Shown: in pieces, positions 47,953 through 57,525 of the stretch
How the letters are laid out: every line of letters starts with the position of its first letter
Position numbering within the stretch: position 1 is the stretch's first letter
Source: Amycolatopsis sp. NBC_01480
Lineage (GTDB): Bacteria > Actinomycetota > Actinomycetes > Mycobacteriales > Pseudonocardiaceae
Direction: 5' to 3'
Assembly: GCF_036227205.1 (NCBI RefSeq)
Contig: NZ_CP109442.1
Span: 1,736,001 to 1,800,000 of the forward strand
Length of the DNA stretch: 64,000 bases
The notes under the pieces: generated by a model
Database searches by the model: none
Seen by the model: the letters and a program-made list of their open reading frames with translations, nothing else
Told to the model about the DNA's origin: nothing
Made by a program: the position numbers and the translations under genes

Positions 47953-47997
47953 CGAAGGGCCCCTTCAGCGCGTTGTCGGCGCTGAAGGGGCCCTTCG
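47953..47997. terminator. Perfect 19-bp hairpin, bidirectional
   Basis: Arms 47953-47971 and 47979-47997 with loop GTTGTCG, 19 nt downstream of the large Pro-rich gene on the minus strand. It should terminate that gene. Confidence 0.85.
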
Positions 47998-48016
47998 ACC
48001 ACGGAACGTCAGGCAG

Positions 48017-49531
48017 TCACCACTGCTGCTGCGGCGGCTGGCCGTACCCGCCCGGCTGACCGGGCGGCGGGCCGTAACCCGGCGGCGGCTGCTGGCCCGG
48101 GGGCGGGCCGTAACCGGGAGGCGGGCCGTAGCCCGGCGGGGGCTGCTGGCCGTAACCGCCCGGCTGCTGCGGCTGTCCCGGCTGCGGGAATCCGCCGCTG
48201 CCCGGCTGGCCGTACTGCGGCTGCCCCGGCTGCTGCGGCTGTCCCGGCTGACCGAAACCGGGCTGCTGGAAGCCACCGCTGCCCGGGTTCTGCCCGCCCG
48301 GCTGACCGAACCCGGGCTGCTGGCCCGGCTGTCCGAACTGTCCCGGCTGCTGGCCGAAACCGGGCTGCTGCTGGCCCGGGCCGCCGAAGCCACCGGGGCC
48401 GCCGAAGCCGCCCGGCAGCTGCGGGCCGGCGTCGCCGCCGAGCCCGACGAACTTGGCGGTCGCCGGGATCAGGCCGAGCACGCCGACCACCAGGATCACG
48501 ATGCCGAAGATGAGCGTCGGCAGGCCCGCGGTGCTGGTGGGGCCGTTGGAGCCGGCGCCGGCCGCCTGCATCTGCTTGAGGTAGGAGCTGCTCACCGTCG
48601 TCCCGTTGAGCAGCAGGACCGAGAACACGCCGAGGATCAGGCCGCCGGCCGCGACCACGATGGGCACGAACTTCTTGAGCCCGCCGAGCTTGCCCGCGAG
48701 CGCGAGCCCGACACCGCCGACGAGGCCGATGACCGAGGCGACCAGGATCAGGATGACGTAGAACATCACGGTGCCGGGGCTGGCGAGCCCCGCTGCGCTC
48801 AGTGCCTTGTCGACGGTGGCCTGCGGCACGCCTTCGATGGCCTTCGAGTAGTCGCTGGCGTCGCCGAGGTAGCTGAACGAAATGATCAGCGCCACCAGCG
48901 CGAGCACGGCCGTGACGCCGCCGGCGATGTAGCCGAACAGGCCCGCGCCGGCGGAACCGCCTGCCGGGGCACCGAATGCGGGCTGCGCGCCGAAGCCCGG
49001 GGGCTGCTGGCCGAACCCGCCCTGCGGCGGCTGGCCGAAGCCACCCGGGGCGCCGAAGCCCTGGGGCTGCTGGCCGGGCTGGCCGAACGCGGCCTGCGGG
49101 TCGCCGGGCTGACCCGGCTGCCCGAACGGCTGGCCGGGCTGGCCGAAGCCGCCCTGCTGGCCGAATCCGCCGACCGCGGCCGGGTTGTCGGCCGCGCTCG
49201 GCGGCGGGGCGTACGGAATGGCGGGCGGCTGCTGGCTGGGCGCGACCATCTGCGTCGCCTCGGCGCCGCCGTCGGTCATCGGGTTGACCATCTGCGTCGC
49301 GTTCGCGTCACCCGGCTGGCCCCCGCCCGGCTGCACGACCTGGGTCGGCTCCGGCGTCTCGCCGAAAGCACCCCCGCCGTAGGAGGGCTGCGGCTGGCCC
49401 GGCTGGACCACCTGCGTCGGCTCCGACGTGCCGAACGGACTGTCCTGCTGAGGTGTGGGACCACTCGGTGGGCCCTGCGGCGGCTGCTGGCCGCCGTCCC
49501 AGGGCTGGTTCGGTGGCTGCGGAGCACTCAT
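48017..49531 (-). CDS. Large Pro/Gln/Gly-rich membrane protein with TQ(V/M)V repeats
   Basis: A 504-residue protein. Residues 1-195 are low complexity and carry four copies of a TQ-V motif: EPTQVVQPG twice and [16 protein letters not shown] once each. Four membrane helices lie at about 197-385, and the C-terminus is another 120-residue Pro/Gln/Gly tail ([13 protein letters not shown] units). The TQxV sites resemble the phosphothreonine acceptors of actinobacterial Ser/Thr kinases that bind FHA domains; this is an inference. The function is unknown. The ATG is the first in frame after a gene-free gap to cbs. Confidence 0.75.
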   Translation of the reverse strand: MSAPQPPNQPWDGGQQPPQGPPSGPTPQQDSPFGTSEPTQVVQPGQPQPSYGGGAFGETPEPTQVVQPGGGQPGDANATQMVNPMTDGGAEATQMVAPSQQPPAIPYAPPPSAADNPAAVGGFGQQGGFGQPGQPFGQPGQPGDPQAAFGQPGQQPQGFGAPGGFGQPPQGGFGQQPPGFGAQPAFGAPAGGSAGAGLFGYIAGGVTAVLALVALIISFSYLGDASDYSKAIEGVPQATVDKALSAAGLASPGTVMFYVILILVASVIGLVGGVGLALAGKLGGLKKFVPIVVAAGGLILGVFSVLLLNGTTVSSSYLKQMQAAGAGSNGPTSTAGLPTLIFGIVILVVGVLGLIPATAKFVGLGGDAGPQLPGGFGGPGGFGGPGQQQPGFGQQPGQFGQPGQQPGFGQPGGQNPGSGGFQQPGFGQPGQPQQPGQPQYGQPGSGGFPQPGQPQQPGGYGQQPPPGYGPPPGYGPPPGQQPPPGYGPPPGQPGGYGQPPQQQW

Positions 49532-49646
49532 GTGGGTCTTGAACCCCCTTGACGAGGACGCGAAAAAGTTCTATCGCGACCACGCTATCGGATAGCGGGG
49601 CAAGGCGCTCGTAACGCCCCGGCCCGCTATGCCGATTTACCGCGCC

Positions 49647-51017
49647 TTACCGCCCGGCGAGGAAGCCCAGCAGGTCGTGCCTGGTGACGACGCCCGCGGG
49701 CTTGCCGTCGATCAGCACCAGCGCACCGTCCGCGGCCTCGAGCGCCTTCATCGCCGAACTGACCTGCTCGCCGGCGCCGATCGTGGGCAGCGGCGGCGAC
49801 ATGTGCGCGTCCAGCCGGTCGGCCAGCTGCGCCTTTCCGGTGAACAGGGCGTCGAGCAGGTCGCGCTCGTTGACCGCGCCCACCACCTCGGCCGCCATCA
49901 CCGGCGGCTCGGCGCTGACCACCGGCATCTGGCTCACGCCGAACTCGGACAGGATCGCGACGGCCTCGGCGACCGTCTCGTTCGGGTGCGTGTGCACCAG
50001 GCTGGGCAGCGAGCCGCTCTTCTTCGTCAGCACGTCGCCGACCGTCGCGCCCGAGGAGTCGGGCGGGAGGAAGCCGTAGGAGGACATCCAGTCGTCGTTG
50101 AAGACCTTGGTGAGGTAGCCGCGGCCGCCGTCGGGCAGCAGCACCACGATCACGTCGTCCTCGGTCAGCCGCTCGGCCAGCTTCAGCGCGGCGGCCACGG
50201 CCATGCCGCAGGAGCCGCCGACGAGCAGGCCCTCCTCCACCGCGAGGCGGCGGGTGATGTCGAACGAGTGCGCGTCGGAGATCGGGATGATCTCGTCGGC
50301 GACCCCGCGGTCGTAGGTCTCCGGCCAGAAGTCCTCGCCGACGCCCTCGACCAGGTAAGGCCGCCCGCTGCCGCCGGAGTAGACGGAGCCCTCGGGGTCC
50401 GCGCCGACGACCTGGACGCGCCCGTCGCTGGCCTCCTTGAGGAAGCGGCCGGTGCCGGAGATGGTGCCGCCGGTGCCGACGCCGGCGACGAAGTGCGTCA
50501 CCTTGCCGTCGGTCTGGCGCCAGATCTCCGGGCCGGTGGAGTGGTAGTGGCTGGCCGGGTTCTCCGGGTTGGCGTACTGGTTGGGCTTCCAGGCGCCGTC
50601 GATCTCGCGGACCAGGCGGTCGGAGACGTTGTAGTAGGAGTCCGGGTGCTCGGGCGCGACCGCGGTGGGGCAGACCACCACGCGGGCGCCGTACGCGCGG
50701 AGCACGTTGCGCTTGTCCTCGCTGACCTTGTCCGGGCAGACGAACACGCACTTGTAACCCTTGCGCTGCGCGACCATGGCGAGCCCGACGCCGGTGTTGC
50801 CCGAGGTCGGCTCGACGATCGTGCCGCCCGGCTTCAGCTCGCCGGAGCGCTCGGCGGCCTCGATCATGCGCAGCGCGATGCGGTCCTTGACGCTGCCGCC
50901 CGGGTTCACGTACTCGACCTTCGCGAGCACCAGCGGCTTCAGCCCCTCGGTCAGCGCGTTCAGCTTGACCAGCGGGGTGTTGCCCACCAGATCCACGATG
51001 TGCTCGGCGTACTCCAC
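49647..51017 (-). CDS. cbs: Cystathionine beta-synthase
   Basis: PLP enzyme of 456 residues condensing serine and homocysteine to cystathionine. PLP lysine Lys44 lies in NPGGSVKDR. Further motifs are PTSGNTGVGLAM, the glycine loop GVGTGGTISGTG and EGLLVGGSCGMA. The C-terminal 125 residues form a pair of CBS domains (VGDVLTKKSG, VVGAVNERDLLDAL, LIDGKPAGVVTRHDLLGFL), typical of regulated versions. The GTG at 51017 has CAGGAG 7 nt upstream. Its neighbours match the mycobacterial cbs-pra-metB order. Confidence 0.95.
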   Translation of the reverse strand: MEYAEHIVDLVGNTPLVKLNALTEGLKPLVLAKVEYVNPGGSVKDRIALRMIEAAERSGELKPGGTIVEPTSGNTGVGLAMVAQRKGYKCVFVCPDKVSEDKRNVLRAYGARVVVCPTAVAPEHPDSYYNVSDRLVREIDGAWKPNQYANPENPASHYHSTGPEIWRQTDGKVTHFVAGVGTGGTISGTGRFLKEASDGRVQVVGADPEGSVYSGGSGRPYLVEGVGEDFWPETYDRGVADEIIPISDAHSFDITRRLAVEEGLLVGGSCGMAVAAALKLAERLTEDDVIVVLLPDGGRGYLTKVFNDDWMSSYGFLPPDSSGATVGDVLTKKSGSLPSLVHTHPNETVAEAVAILSEFGVSQMPVVSAEPPVMAAEVVGAVNERDLLDALFTGKAQLADRLDAHMSPPLPTIGAGEQVSSAMKALEAADGALVLIDGKPAGVVTRHDLLGFLAGR

Positions 51018-51095
51018 GACTGCGCTCCTGCCCTTCCGCGCCGGATCTCGGCGGTCGCCGTCCAGCCTAAACGCTTGACCTGCGCTGCCGTCCAC

Positions 51096-51845
51096 TCAGC
51101 CGGGTGCGGATGCCCCGGGCGGGAACACGGTGCCGGTGAAGTCGGGCGGCACCGCGTAGGTGGCCCCGGTGAAGTCCGCCTTGGTCTCGAACGCGGCGCC
51201 GCGGAAGGTGGTCTCCCCGAAGAAGCGCGCCTTGGCGAACACCGCCGAGCGGGCGCGGCAGTACTTCAGCGAGAAGTCGAACAGCTCCGCGCCGGTCAGG
51301 TCGAGGTCGATGGCCGGCCAGAACCAGGCGTCGCCGCCGTCCTCGGCCGGGTGCAGGTGCACGGTCAGGATGCGCTGCGCGGCCTTGCGGACCTGCGTTT
51401 CGCCGGCCGACTCGTCGAACGGCATCCGCAGGTACGCGCAGAGCAGGTTGACGATGGTCTGGCGCTGCAGCGGGTGCTCCTGGGCCAGCCGTTCCAACGC
51501 GTAGAGCCCGGCGAAGCGGACCGGCGCCTTGTCGGCGCCGAGCTGGTCGGCGGCCTTGCCGTACATCTCGGTGATGCGGCGCTGGGTCGCGTCGTGGTCC
51601 TTCTGCTCCAGGTCGAGTTCGGCGGAGCGCTGGCGGCGCGCGGCGAGCAGCAGGGCGGCGGCCCCGCCGGTGCCGACGACGACGTTCGCGGCCGTGCGCA
51701 AGGCGTCCAGGCGGGCCGAGTCCTGCGGGCTGCCGCCGCCGAGCGTGGTCAGCAGCAGCACGGCGGCGGCTGCGGCGACCACGATCAACCCGGCCCCCCA
51801 CCACAGGATCGTGCTCGTGCGCAGGGCCCGGCTCCGGTTCGTCAC
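51096..51845 (-). CDS. Membrane protein with pentapeptide-repeat-like C-terminus
   Basis: A 249-residue protein with two N-terminal helices (TILWWGAGLIVVAAAAAVLL and a second near 50-70), a coiled segment and a central helical domain (PVRFAGLYALERLAQEHPLQ). Near the C-terminus are DLTGAELFDFSLKYC, AVFAKARFFGETTFRGAAF and ADFTGATY, the A(D/N)LxG-type pattern of pentapeptide repeats. Similar proteins are widespread in Actinobacteria with no known role. The GTG at 51845 follows AGGA by 8 nt. It is divergent from the thiolase gene. Confidence 0.8.
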   Translation of the reverse strand: MTNRSRALRTSTILWWGAGLIVVAAAAAVLLLTTLGGGSPQDSARLDALRTAANVVVGTGGAAALLLAARRQRSAELDLEQKDHDATQRRITEMYGKAADQLGADKAPVRFAGLYALERLAQEHPLQRQTIVNLLCAYLRMPFDESAGETQVRKAAQRILTVHLHPAEDGGDAWFWPAIDLDLTGAELFDFSLKYCRARSAVFAKARFFGETTFRGAAFETKADFTGATYAVPPDFTGTVFPPGASAPG

Positions 51846-51966
51846 GGCGGAGATCCTGCCAGTGGCGGGAGTGGCCCACGTCGCCTTCGGCTTTCCGGCG
51901 GGCGTGACAGGCGGCACTATGGTGAGCAACCGCTTAGCGCCGACGACCCGAGGAAGTGTCCACGCC

Positions 51967-53187
51967 ATGCCCGAAGCCGTCATCGTCTCCACCGCCCGCT
52001 CCCCGATCGGCCGCGCCGGCAAGGGTTCGCTGGTCAGCATGCGACCCGACGACCTGGCCGTGCAGATGATCAGGGCGGCCCTGGACAAGGTCCCGCAGCT
52101 CGACCCGGCCGACATCGACGACCTGCTGCTCGGCTGCGGCCTGCCCGGCGGCGAGTCCGGGTTCAACATGGGCCGCGCGGTCGCCGTCGAACTCGGGTAC
52201 GACCACCTGCCCGGCTGCACGATCACGCGGTACTGCTCCTCCAGCCTCCAGACCACCCGGATGGCGATGCACGCGATCAAGGCCGGCGAGGGCGACGTCT
52301 TCATCTCGGCCGGCGTCGAGGCCGTCTCGCGGTTCGCGAAGGGCAGCTCCGACTCCTGGCCGGACACGCACAACCCGCTGTTCGCCGACGCCGAGAACCG
52401 CACCAAGGCCACCGCCGAGTCGGGCTCGGACAGCTGGACCGACCCGCGCACCGAGGGCAACGTGCCCGACGTCTACATCGCGATGGGCCAGACCGCGGAG
52501 AACCTGGCGCGGCTCAAGGGCGTCACGCGCGAGGACATGGACGAGTTCGGCGTGCGGTCGCAGAACCTCGCCGAGAAGGCCATCGCCGACGGCTTCTGGG
52601 CCAAGGACATCACGCCCGTCACGCTGCCGGACGGCACCGTGGTGTCGAAGGACGACGGCCCGCGCGCGGGCGTCACGCTCGAGGGCGTCTCGGGCCTGAA
52701 GCCGGTGTTCCGCGCCGACGGCCGTGTGACGGCCGGCAACTGCTGCCCGCTGAACGACGGCGCGGCGGCCGTGGTCGTCATGTCCGACACCAAGGCCAAG
52801 CAGCTGGGCCTGACGCCGCTGGCGCGCGTCGTGTCGACCGGCGTCACCGGGCTTTCGCCGGAGATCATGGGCTACGGCCCGGTCGAGGCGTCGAAGCAGG
52901 CGCTCAAGCGCGCCGGTCTGTCCATTTCGGACATCGACCTGGTGGAGATCAACGAGGCGTTCGCCGCGCAGGTCATCCCGTCCTACCGCGATCTGGGCAT
53001 CGACCTGGACCGGCTGAACGTCAACGGCGGCGCGATCGCGGTCGGCCACCCGTTCGGCATGACCGGCGCCCGCATCACCTCGACGCTGATCAACTCCCTG
53101 CAGCACCACGACAAGCAGTTCGGCCTCGAGACCATGTGCGTCGGCGGCGGCCAGGGCATGGCGATGGTGCTGGAGCGCCTTTCCTGA
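51967..53187 (+). CDS. fadA3: Acetyl-CoA acetyltransferase (thiolase, FadA3-like)
   Basis: Thiolase of 406 residues. The nucleophilic Cys90 is in [10 protein letters not shown], the histidine in [14 protein letters not shown] and the second cysteine in [20 protein letters not shown] is also present. It carries out thiolytic cleavage of 3-ketoacyl-CoA or the reverse condensation. Position corresponds to mycobacterial fadA3 (Rv1074c). The ATG has GAGGAAG about 11 nt upstream. A strong terminator follows, so it is monocistronic. Confidence 0.94.
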   Translation: MPEAVIVSTARSPIGRAGKGSLVSMRPDDLAVQMIRAALDKVPQLDPADIDDLLLGCGLPGGESGFNMGRAVAVELGYDHLPGCTITRYCSSSLQTTRMAMHAIKAGEGDVFISAGVEAVSRFAKGSSDSWPDTHNPLFADAENRTKATAESGSDSWTDPRTEGNVPDVYIAMGQTAENLARLKGVTREDMDEFGVRSQNLAEKAIADGFWAKDITPVTLPDGTVVSKDDGPRAGVTLEGVSGLKPVFRADGRVTAGNCCPLNDGAAAVVVMSDTKAKQLGLTPLARVVSTGVTGLSPEIMGYGPVEASKQALKRAGLSISDIDLVEINEAFAAQVIPSYRDLGIDLDRLNVNGGAIAVGHPFGMTGARITSTLINSLQHHDKQFGLETMCVGGGQGMAMVLERLS

Positions 53188-53199
53188 CAGCTGCGTGAA

Positions 53200-53239
53200 A
53201 ACGAAAGGGGCCGCTCACACCAGAGCGGCCCCTTTCGTT
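53200..53239. terminator. Terminator between thiolase and MFS genes
   Basis: A perfect 17-bp stem (53200-53216 with 53223-53239) and loop ACACCA, between convergent genes. Confidence 0.85.
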
Positions 53240-53250
53240 GTGCGACAAGG

Positions 53251-54789
53251 TCAGTGCATCGGCACCGGCGGCGCGACCGGCTCGGCCGAGTCCGCCGCGG
53301 TTTCCGGGATGAAGCGCTTCTTCGGCAGGAAGAACGCGGGGATCAGGCACAGCGCCAGCAGGATCGTCGCCCAAAGGAACGTGGTCGCGAACGAGTCGGC
53401 GGTCAGCGAGGCCGCCGCGGTGTGGGTCTGCGGGTTCAGCGTGGCGGCCGTGGCCGCGAGCTGGCCCTGGCTCGTCGAGACGCCGAACTTCGCCGCCAGC
53501 AGCGCGGCCAGGATGATCGACATGATCGCGGAGCCGATGGCGCCGGCGGTCTGCTGCACGATGTTCGTCGCCGTGGACGCCTTGGCCATGTCCTTGGGGC
53601 GCAACGTCTGCAGCGCGGCCGAGGTGATCGGCATCATCGTGCAGCCCATGCCGATGCCCATCACGAACAGCGAGGACAGCAGCAGCCCGTACGACGTGGT
53701 CGAGCCGACCTGGGTGAAGACCACCATGCCGAGCACGATCAGCCCCAGGCCGGGCAGCACGATGCGGCGCGCGGCGATCTTGTCGGCCAGCCGGCCGGTG
53801 ATCGGCATCGCGAGCATCGCGCCGAGGCCCTGCGGCGCCAGCAGCAGCCCGGCGTGCAGTGCGGATTCGCCGCGTACCAAGGTGAAGTACGTCGGCAGGA
53901 GCAGCATCGCGCCGAAGAAGCCGACGCAGAACACCGACATGGTGATCATCGCGACCGAGAACGGCCGGTTGCGGAACAGCTTCAGGTCGATCAGCGGGTG
54001 GTCCACCCGCAATGCCCGCAGCACGAACGCGACGAGCAGCACCAGCCCGGCCAGCGCGGGCAGCCACACCTCGACCGCGCCGACGGTGCCGGTGGACGGG
54101 ATCCGCGAGACGCCGAAGATCAGCGCCGCCAAGCCCGGCGACACCATCAGCATGCCCACGAAGTCGAACCGGCCCGAGGGCTCCGGGTCGTCCTTCGGCA
54201 GCAGGCGCAGCGCGAGCAGGAAGGCGAGCACGCCGATCGGCACGTTGATGTAGAAGATCCAGCGCCAGCTGACCGCGTCGACCAGCCAGCCGCCGAGGAT
54301 CGGGCCGCAGATCGGGCCCAGCAGCATCGGCACGCCCAGCACCGACATCACCCGGCCGATCCGCTGCGGGCCGGCCGCGCGGGTCAGGATCGTCATGCCC
54401 GCCGGCATCAGCATGCCGCCGCCGAGTCCTTGCAGGACGCGGAAGATGATCAGCGACTCGACGTTCCAGGCCAGCCCGGCCAGCATCGAGCCGACCAGGA
54501 ACGTGCCGATCGCCAGCAGGTACAGCCGTTTCGTGCCGAACCGGTCCGAGGCCCAGCCGGTGACCGGGATGACCGTGGCCAGCGCCAGCATGTAGCCGGT
54601 GGCGACCCATTGGATCGTGTCGAACGAGGTGGTGAACTCGAGGGTCAGCTTCTGCAGCGCGACGTTGACGACCGTGGTGTCCAGGATCGCCATGATCGCG
54701 CCGAGCACCACCACCGAGGCGACCTTCAGCACGCCCCGGTCGAGTTTGTCCTCGAGCCCGGTGGCGGCCGGGCTCTCTTGAGCAGGCAT
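53251..54789 (-). CDS. DHA2 family MFS transporter
   Basis: A 512-residue, 14-helix major facilitator protein of the DHA2 (EmrB/QacA) type. Seen are [11 protein letters not shown] in helix 1, the motif [30 protein letters not shown] (motif A), [14 protein letters not shown] and [13 protein letters not shown] (motif C, antiporter). It likely exports drugs or other amphiphiles using the proton gradient. The ATG at 54789 is supported by GGGG 6 nt upstream; an ATG 12 nt earlier lacks one. No regulator gene is adjacent. Confidence 0.9.
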   Translation of the reverse strand: MPAQESPAATGLEDKLDRGVLKVASVVVLGAIMAILDTTVVNVALQKLTLEFTTSFDTIQWVATGYMLALATVIPVTGWASDRFGTKRLYLLAIGTFLVGSMLAGLAWNVESLIIFRVLQGLGGGMLMPAGMTILTRAAGPQRIGRVMSVLGVPMLLGPICGPILGGWLVDAVSWRWIFYINVPIGVLAFLLALRLLPKDDPEPSGRFDFVGMLMVSPGLAALIFGVSRIPSTGTVGAVEVWLPALAGLVLLVAFVLRALRVDHPLIDLKLFRNRPFSVAMITMSVFCVGFFGAMLLLPTYFTLVRGESALHAGLLLAPQGLGAMLAMPITGRLADKIAARRIVLPGLGLIVLGMVVFTQVGSTTSYGLLLSSLFVMGIGMGCTMMPITSAALQTLRPKDMAKASTATNIVQQTAGAIGSAIMSIILAALLAAKFGVSTSQGQLAATAATLNPQTHTAAASLTADSFATTFLWATILLALCLIPAFFLPKKRFIPETAADSAEPVAPPVPMH

Positions 54790-54929
54790 GCGGAACCCCA
54801 TCTTCGAATCAGGAAGGCGCAAGCCCGGTGGCGGTGCCGACCGGTCCCCCTTGCGCGACCCGGCCGAGGGTAGTTGATCCGTGCAAGGAAATGCCAACGA
54901 TTTCGCCGAAAGGCGAGAAGGGACGCAGA

Positions 54930-54973
54930 AGGGGATTTTTCACCGTCCGCGGTGGAACGGCGAAAAATCCCCT
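54930..54973. terminator. Terminator between MFS upstream region and yeeE end
   Basis: A 12-bp stem with A/T-rich middle (AGGGGATTTTTC/GAAAAATCCCCT), one mismatch and a further 4 bp (54930-54946 with 54957-54973). It lies directly downstream of the YeeE gene. Confidence 0.75.
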
Positions 54974-54987
54974 CGGTGCGGGAAAGT

Positions 54988-56262
54988 TCAGCAGATGCTG
55001 TCGGTCGGCACCGGGTTGCCGAGGCCGAACAGCGGCCGCAGCCTGATCCCGATCCACGTGCCGCCGAGCGCGAAGATCCCCCACAGCCAGCCGTGCAGGC
55101 TGCCGACCGAAATGCCGCCGAGGTACGCGCCGATGTTGCAGCCGCCGGCCAGCCGCGCGCCGATGCCCATCAGGATCCCGCCGAGGATCGCGGCGACCGC
55201 GGTGCGCCACGGGATCGAGCTGTGGATCTTCCACGCGCCCGCCGCCGCGGCCGCCACCGCGGCGCCGATCATGATGCCGATGTCGGTGAGGCTGGTCTTG
55301 TCCTTCCAGATCGGGCCGCTCAGCGAGGTCGCGTTCGCCTTGAGCCGCCAGAACTCCCAGTGCTCCGGGTGCAGCCCGAACACCTGCAGGATCTTCGCGC
55401 CCCACAGGCTGAACGCGCTGGTGACTCCCCAGATCCCGCCGGAGACCAGGTAAACGGCGCCGGCCAGCACCCCGAGCACGACGGCGCCGACGAGCATCGG
55501 CCACGCGCCGCGGTAGACCCGCGCGAACCCGCGGGCGGTGGGCACGGCGTCGACCGGCGGTGGCAGGCGCCGCTTCTGGACGGTGCGCGTGACCAGCACG
55601 ATGGCGGCGAGCACGACGATGGTGATCGCCCACGAGCCGAACCAGCCGACGTGGTCGGCGAGCAGGATGCCCGGAACCTGGGGCCAGCCGTCGAAAATCG
55701 GGTAACCCCAGGTGTAGAGCACCGAGCCGGTGATGAACCCGCCGAGCGTGAGCACGATCGTCGACTGGCCGGAGCCGACCGCGAACAGCGTGCCGGACGC
55801 GCAGGCGCCGCCCAGCTGCATGCCGATCGCGAACAGCGTGGCGCCGACGAACAGGGCCACCCCGATCGGCCCGACGTTCGCCACCGGCACCGGTTTGCTG
55901 CCGAAGAGCCCGGCGCCGGTCCCGCAGATCAAGGCGATCAGCGTGGCCGCCGTGCCGAGCAGCAGGGTGTGGGCGCGCAGGCCCTGGCCGTTGCCGACGG
56001 CGATCAGCTGCCGCCAGGCGGAGGTGAATCCGAACCGCGAGTGGAACAGGGCCAGCCCGAGCAGCAGCCCGAGCACGAGCAGGACGCCGAACTTCGCGCC
56101 GTAGCTCGCCCAGACGAACCAGGTCAGGCCGATCGCGAGCGCGCCCGCGACGACCAGCGGCACGACCCGGACCGGCTCTTCGGGCTGGGGCACGGGCGCG
56201 GCGCAGGAGGTGGGGAAATCGAGGAGTTTGTTGTCTCCGGCTGGGGATTCAGTGGTCGCCAC
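54988..56262 (-). CDS. YeeE/YedE family thiosulfate-type transporter
   Basis: A 424-residue membrane protein, a tandem YeeE/YedE module with about 11 helices. The conserved cysteines are visible in QLGGACASGTLFAVGSG and RLAGGCNIGAYLGGIS, and HSRFGFTSAWRQL marks the first half. Characterised members take up thiosulfate by passing it along cysteines. The C-terminal residue is also Cys (TDSIC). It lies 4 kb from cbs and could supply sulfur, although no TusA or rhodanese gene is adjacent. The GTG at 56262 has CAGGAG 5 nt upstream. Confidence 0.88.
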   Translation of the reverse strand: MATTESPAGDNKLLDFPTSCAAPVPQPEEPVRVVPLVVAGALAIGLTWFVWASYGAKFGVLLVLGLLLGLALFHSRFGFTSAWRQLIAVGNGQGLRAHTLLLGTAATLIALICGTGAGLFGSKPVPVANVGPIGVALFVGATLFAIGMQLGGACASGTLFAVGSGQSTIVLTLGGFITGSVLYTWGYPIFDGWPQVPGILLADHVGWFGSWAITIVVLAAIVLVTRTVQKRRLPPPVDAVPTARGFARVYRGAWPMLVGAVVLGVLAGAVYLVSGGIWGVTSAFSLWGAKILQVFGLHPEHWEFWRLKANATSLSGPIWKDKTSLTDIGIMIGAAVAAAAAGAWKIHSSIPWRTAVAAILGGILMGIGARLAGGCNIGAYLGGISVGSLHGWLWGIFALGGTWIGIRLRPLFGLGNPVPTDSIC

Positions 56263-56369
56263 CAGGACTCCTGGTCTTCTCGGTGGAGCAGGGCGCCAAA
56301 GGTTAGGGCGAGTGACCGACTGGTCGCAGCCTGTCCCACAGAGTGCGACGAACGGACACTGCGCCGTTA

Positions 56370-56453
56370 TTGCCAATCCGACCACAGTCACGGCGAGATC
56401 GGCTATGTCCGAAGGGTCGCCACTGCCCGCCTTCTTTTGGGCCGGATTGGCAA
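56370..56453. repeat. Long-range inverted repeat TTGCCAATCCG/CGGATTGGCAA
   Basis: Perfect 11-bp arms (56370-56380 and 56443-56453) 62 bp apart, in the intergenic space upstream of the YeeE gene. The right arm overlaps the terminator that ends the next gene, so the two structures compete. Confidence 0.5.
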
Positions 56454-56488
56454 AGGAGGCGTCCGGATGGACTCCGGACGCCCCCTTT
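56452..56488 (-). terminator. Terminator of LppU-like gene
   Basis: A 16-bp stem with one mismatch (56452-56467 with 56473-56488) and loop TGGAC, 21 nt after the gene's stop on the minus strand. Confidence 0.8.
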
Positions 56489-56509
56489 GTTACAGGTCCC
56501 TTTACTCGG

Positions 56510-57373
56510 TCAGGACTTGATGCAGAGCGTCAGCTTGGGCTGGGAGTACGACCGGTAGTCGGTCGCGTCCGTGCCCTGGCAGGCGGTCTCGCCCTCCTGG
56601 CCGTCGACGACCTTCACCAGCTCGGCGTCCTTGGCCGGGTCCGAGCACGGCACCTTGCGGTAGCCGGCCGTCTGCGATTGGAAGCCCGTCAGACAGTCGC
56701 CCTGCTTGGCGTTGATCACCAGGCAGAGGCGGTAGTCCGAGCTGCCGGTGACCTCGTACTCGTCGTACATGCCCTCGGGGCACTTGTCGGAGGCGTTGGA
56801 CAGGCGCGCGCCGATCTTGACGTTCGCGGCGGCGTCGTTGCAGTCGACCTTGTCCGGCGTGACCCCGGTGGTGAACTCGGTGATCTTCAGGCAGTCACCG
56901 GCCTGCGAGCTGTCCGGCGAGCTGGAGTAGCTGACGATGCCGATCACCACGGCCGCCACCAGGACGACCAGTGCGATGCCGAGCCGGATGAAGCGGAACT
57001 TCGACTTCGGCGCCACCGGCGCCGGCTGGAACTGACCGGGCTGCCCGTACGGCGTGCCGTACGGACCGGGCATCGGCTGGCCGTACTGACCGGGAACACC
57101 CGGTGCCGGCTGGGCGTACTGGCCCGGCGCTTGCTGCGCGAAGGGCTGTTCGGCGCCGGGCGGAGCGAACGGCTGCTGCCCGTACTGCTGCTTGGCGCCG
57201 GGCTGGCCGGGCTGCTCGGCGCCGGGCTGGCCGTACGGCATCTGGCCGGGCGGCGGATACTGACCTGGCTGATCTGGCTGGCCGGGCGGCGGGAACCCGC
57301 CGGACGGCCGGCCGTAGGGATCGGGCGGGCCCACCGGCGATTGGCCCCCAGGGGCCGGAGGGGTGACGCTCAA
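56510..57373 (-). CDS. LppU/SCO3897-like membrane-anchored protein
   Basis: A 287-residue protein with a 130-residue Pro/Gln/Gly-rich cytoplasmic region (QQPFAPPGAEQP units), one membrane helix (FIRLGIALVVLVAAVVIGIV) and an extracytoplasmic domain with six cysteines (GDCLKITEF, VDCNDAA, DKCPEGMY, LCLVINAKQGDCL, VPCSD, ETACQG and LCIKS). The GDC-x-VxC pattern fits the LppU/SCO3897 family of unknown function. The TTG at 57373 with GAGG 6 nt upstream is the likely start; GTG 57385 is an alternative. Confidence 0.72.
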   Translation of the reverse strand: MSVTPPAPGGQSPVGPPDPYGRPSGGFPPPGQPDQPGQYPPPGQMPYGQPGAEQPGQPGAKQQYGQQPFAPPGAEQPFAQQAPGQYAQPAPGVPGQYGQPMPGPYGTPYGQPGQFQPAPVAPKSKFRFIRLGIALVVLVAAVVIGIVSYSSSPDSSQAGDCLKITEFTTGVTPDKVDCNDAAANVKIGARLSNASDKCPEGMYDEYEVTGSSDYRLCLVINAKQGDCLTGFQSQTAGYRKVPCSDPAKDAELVKVVDGQEGETACQGTDATDYRSYSQPKLTLCIKS

Positions 57374-57525
57374 CGTCGACCTCACATGTGTGAAGGGAAA
57401 TCGGACTTCGCCATCCAACACGCAGCGTGATCAACATCGCGCACCGGTCCCCCAATCGGCGACAAGGGCACAGAAAAGGCGCCCCGTTGGTCACGGAGCG
57501 CCTTCTCGGGAGACCTGTACGAGCG

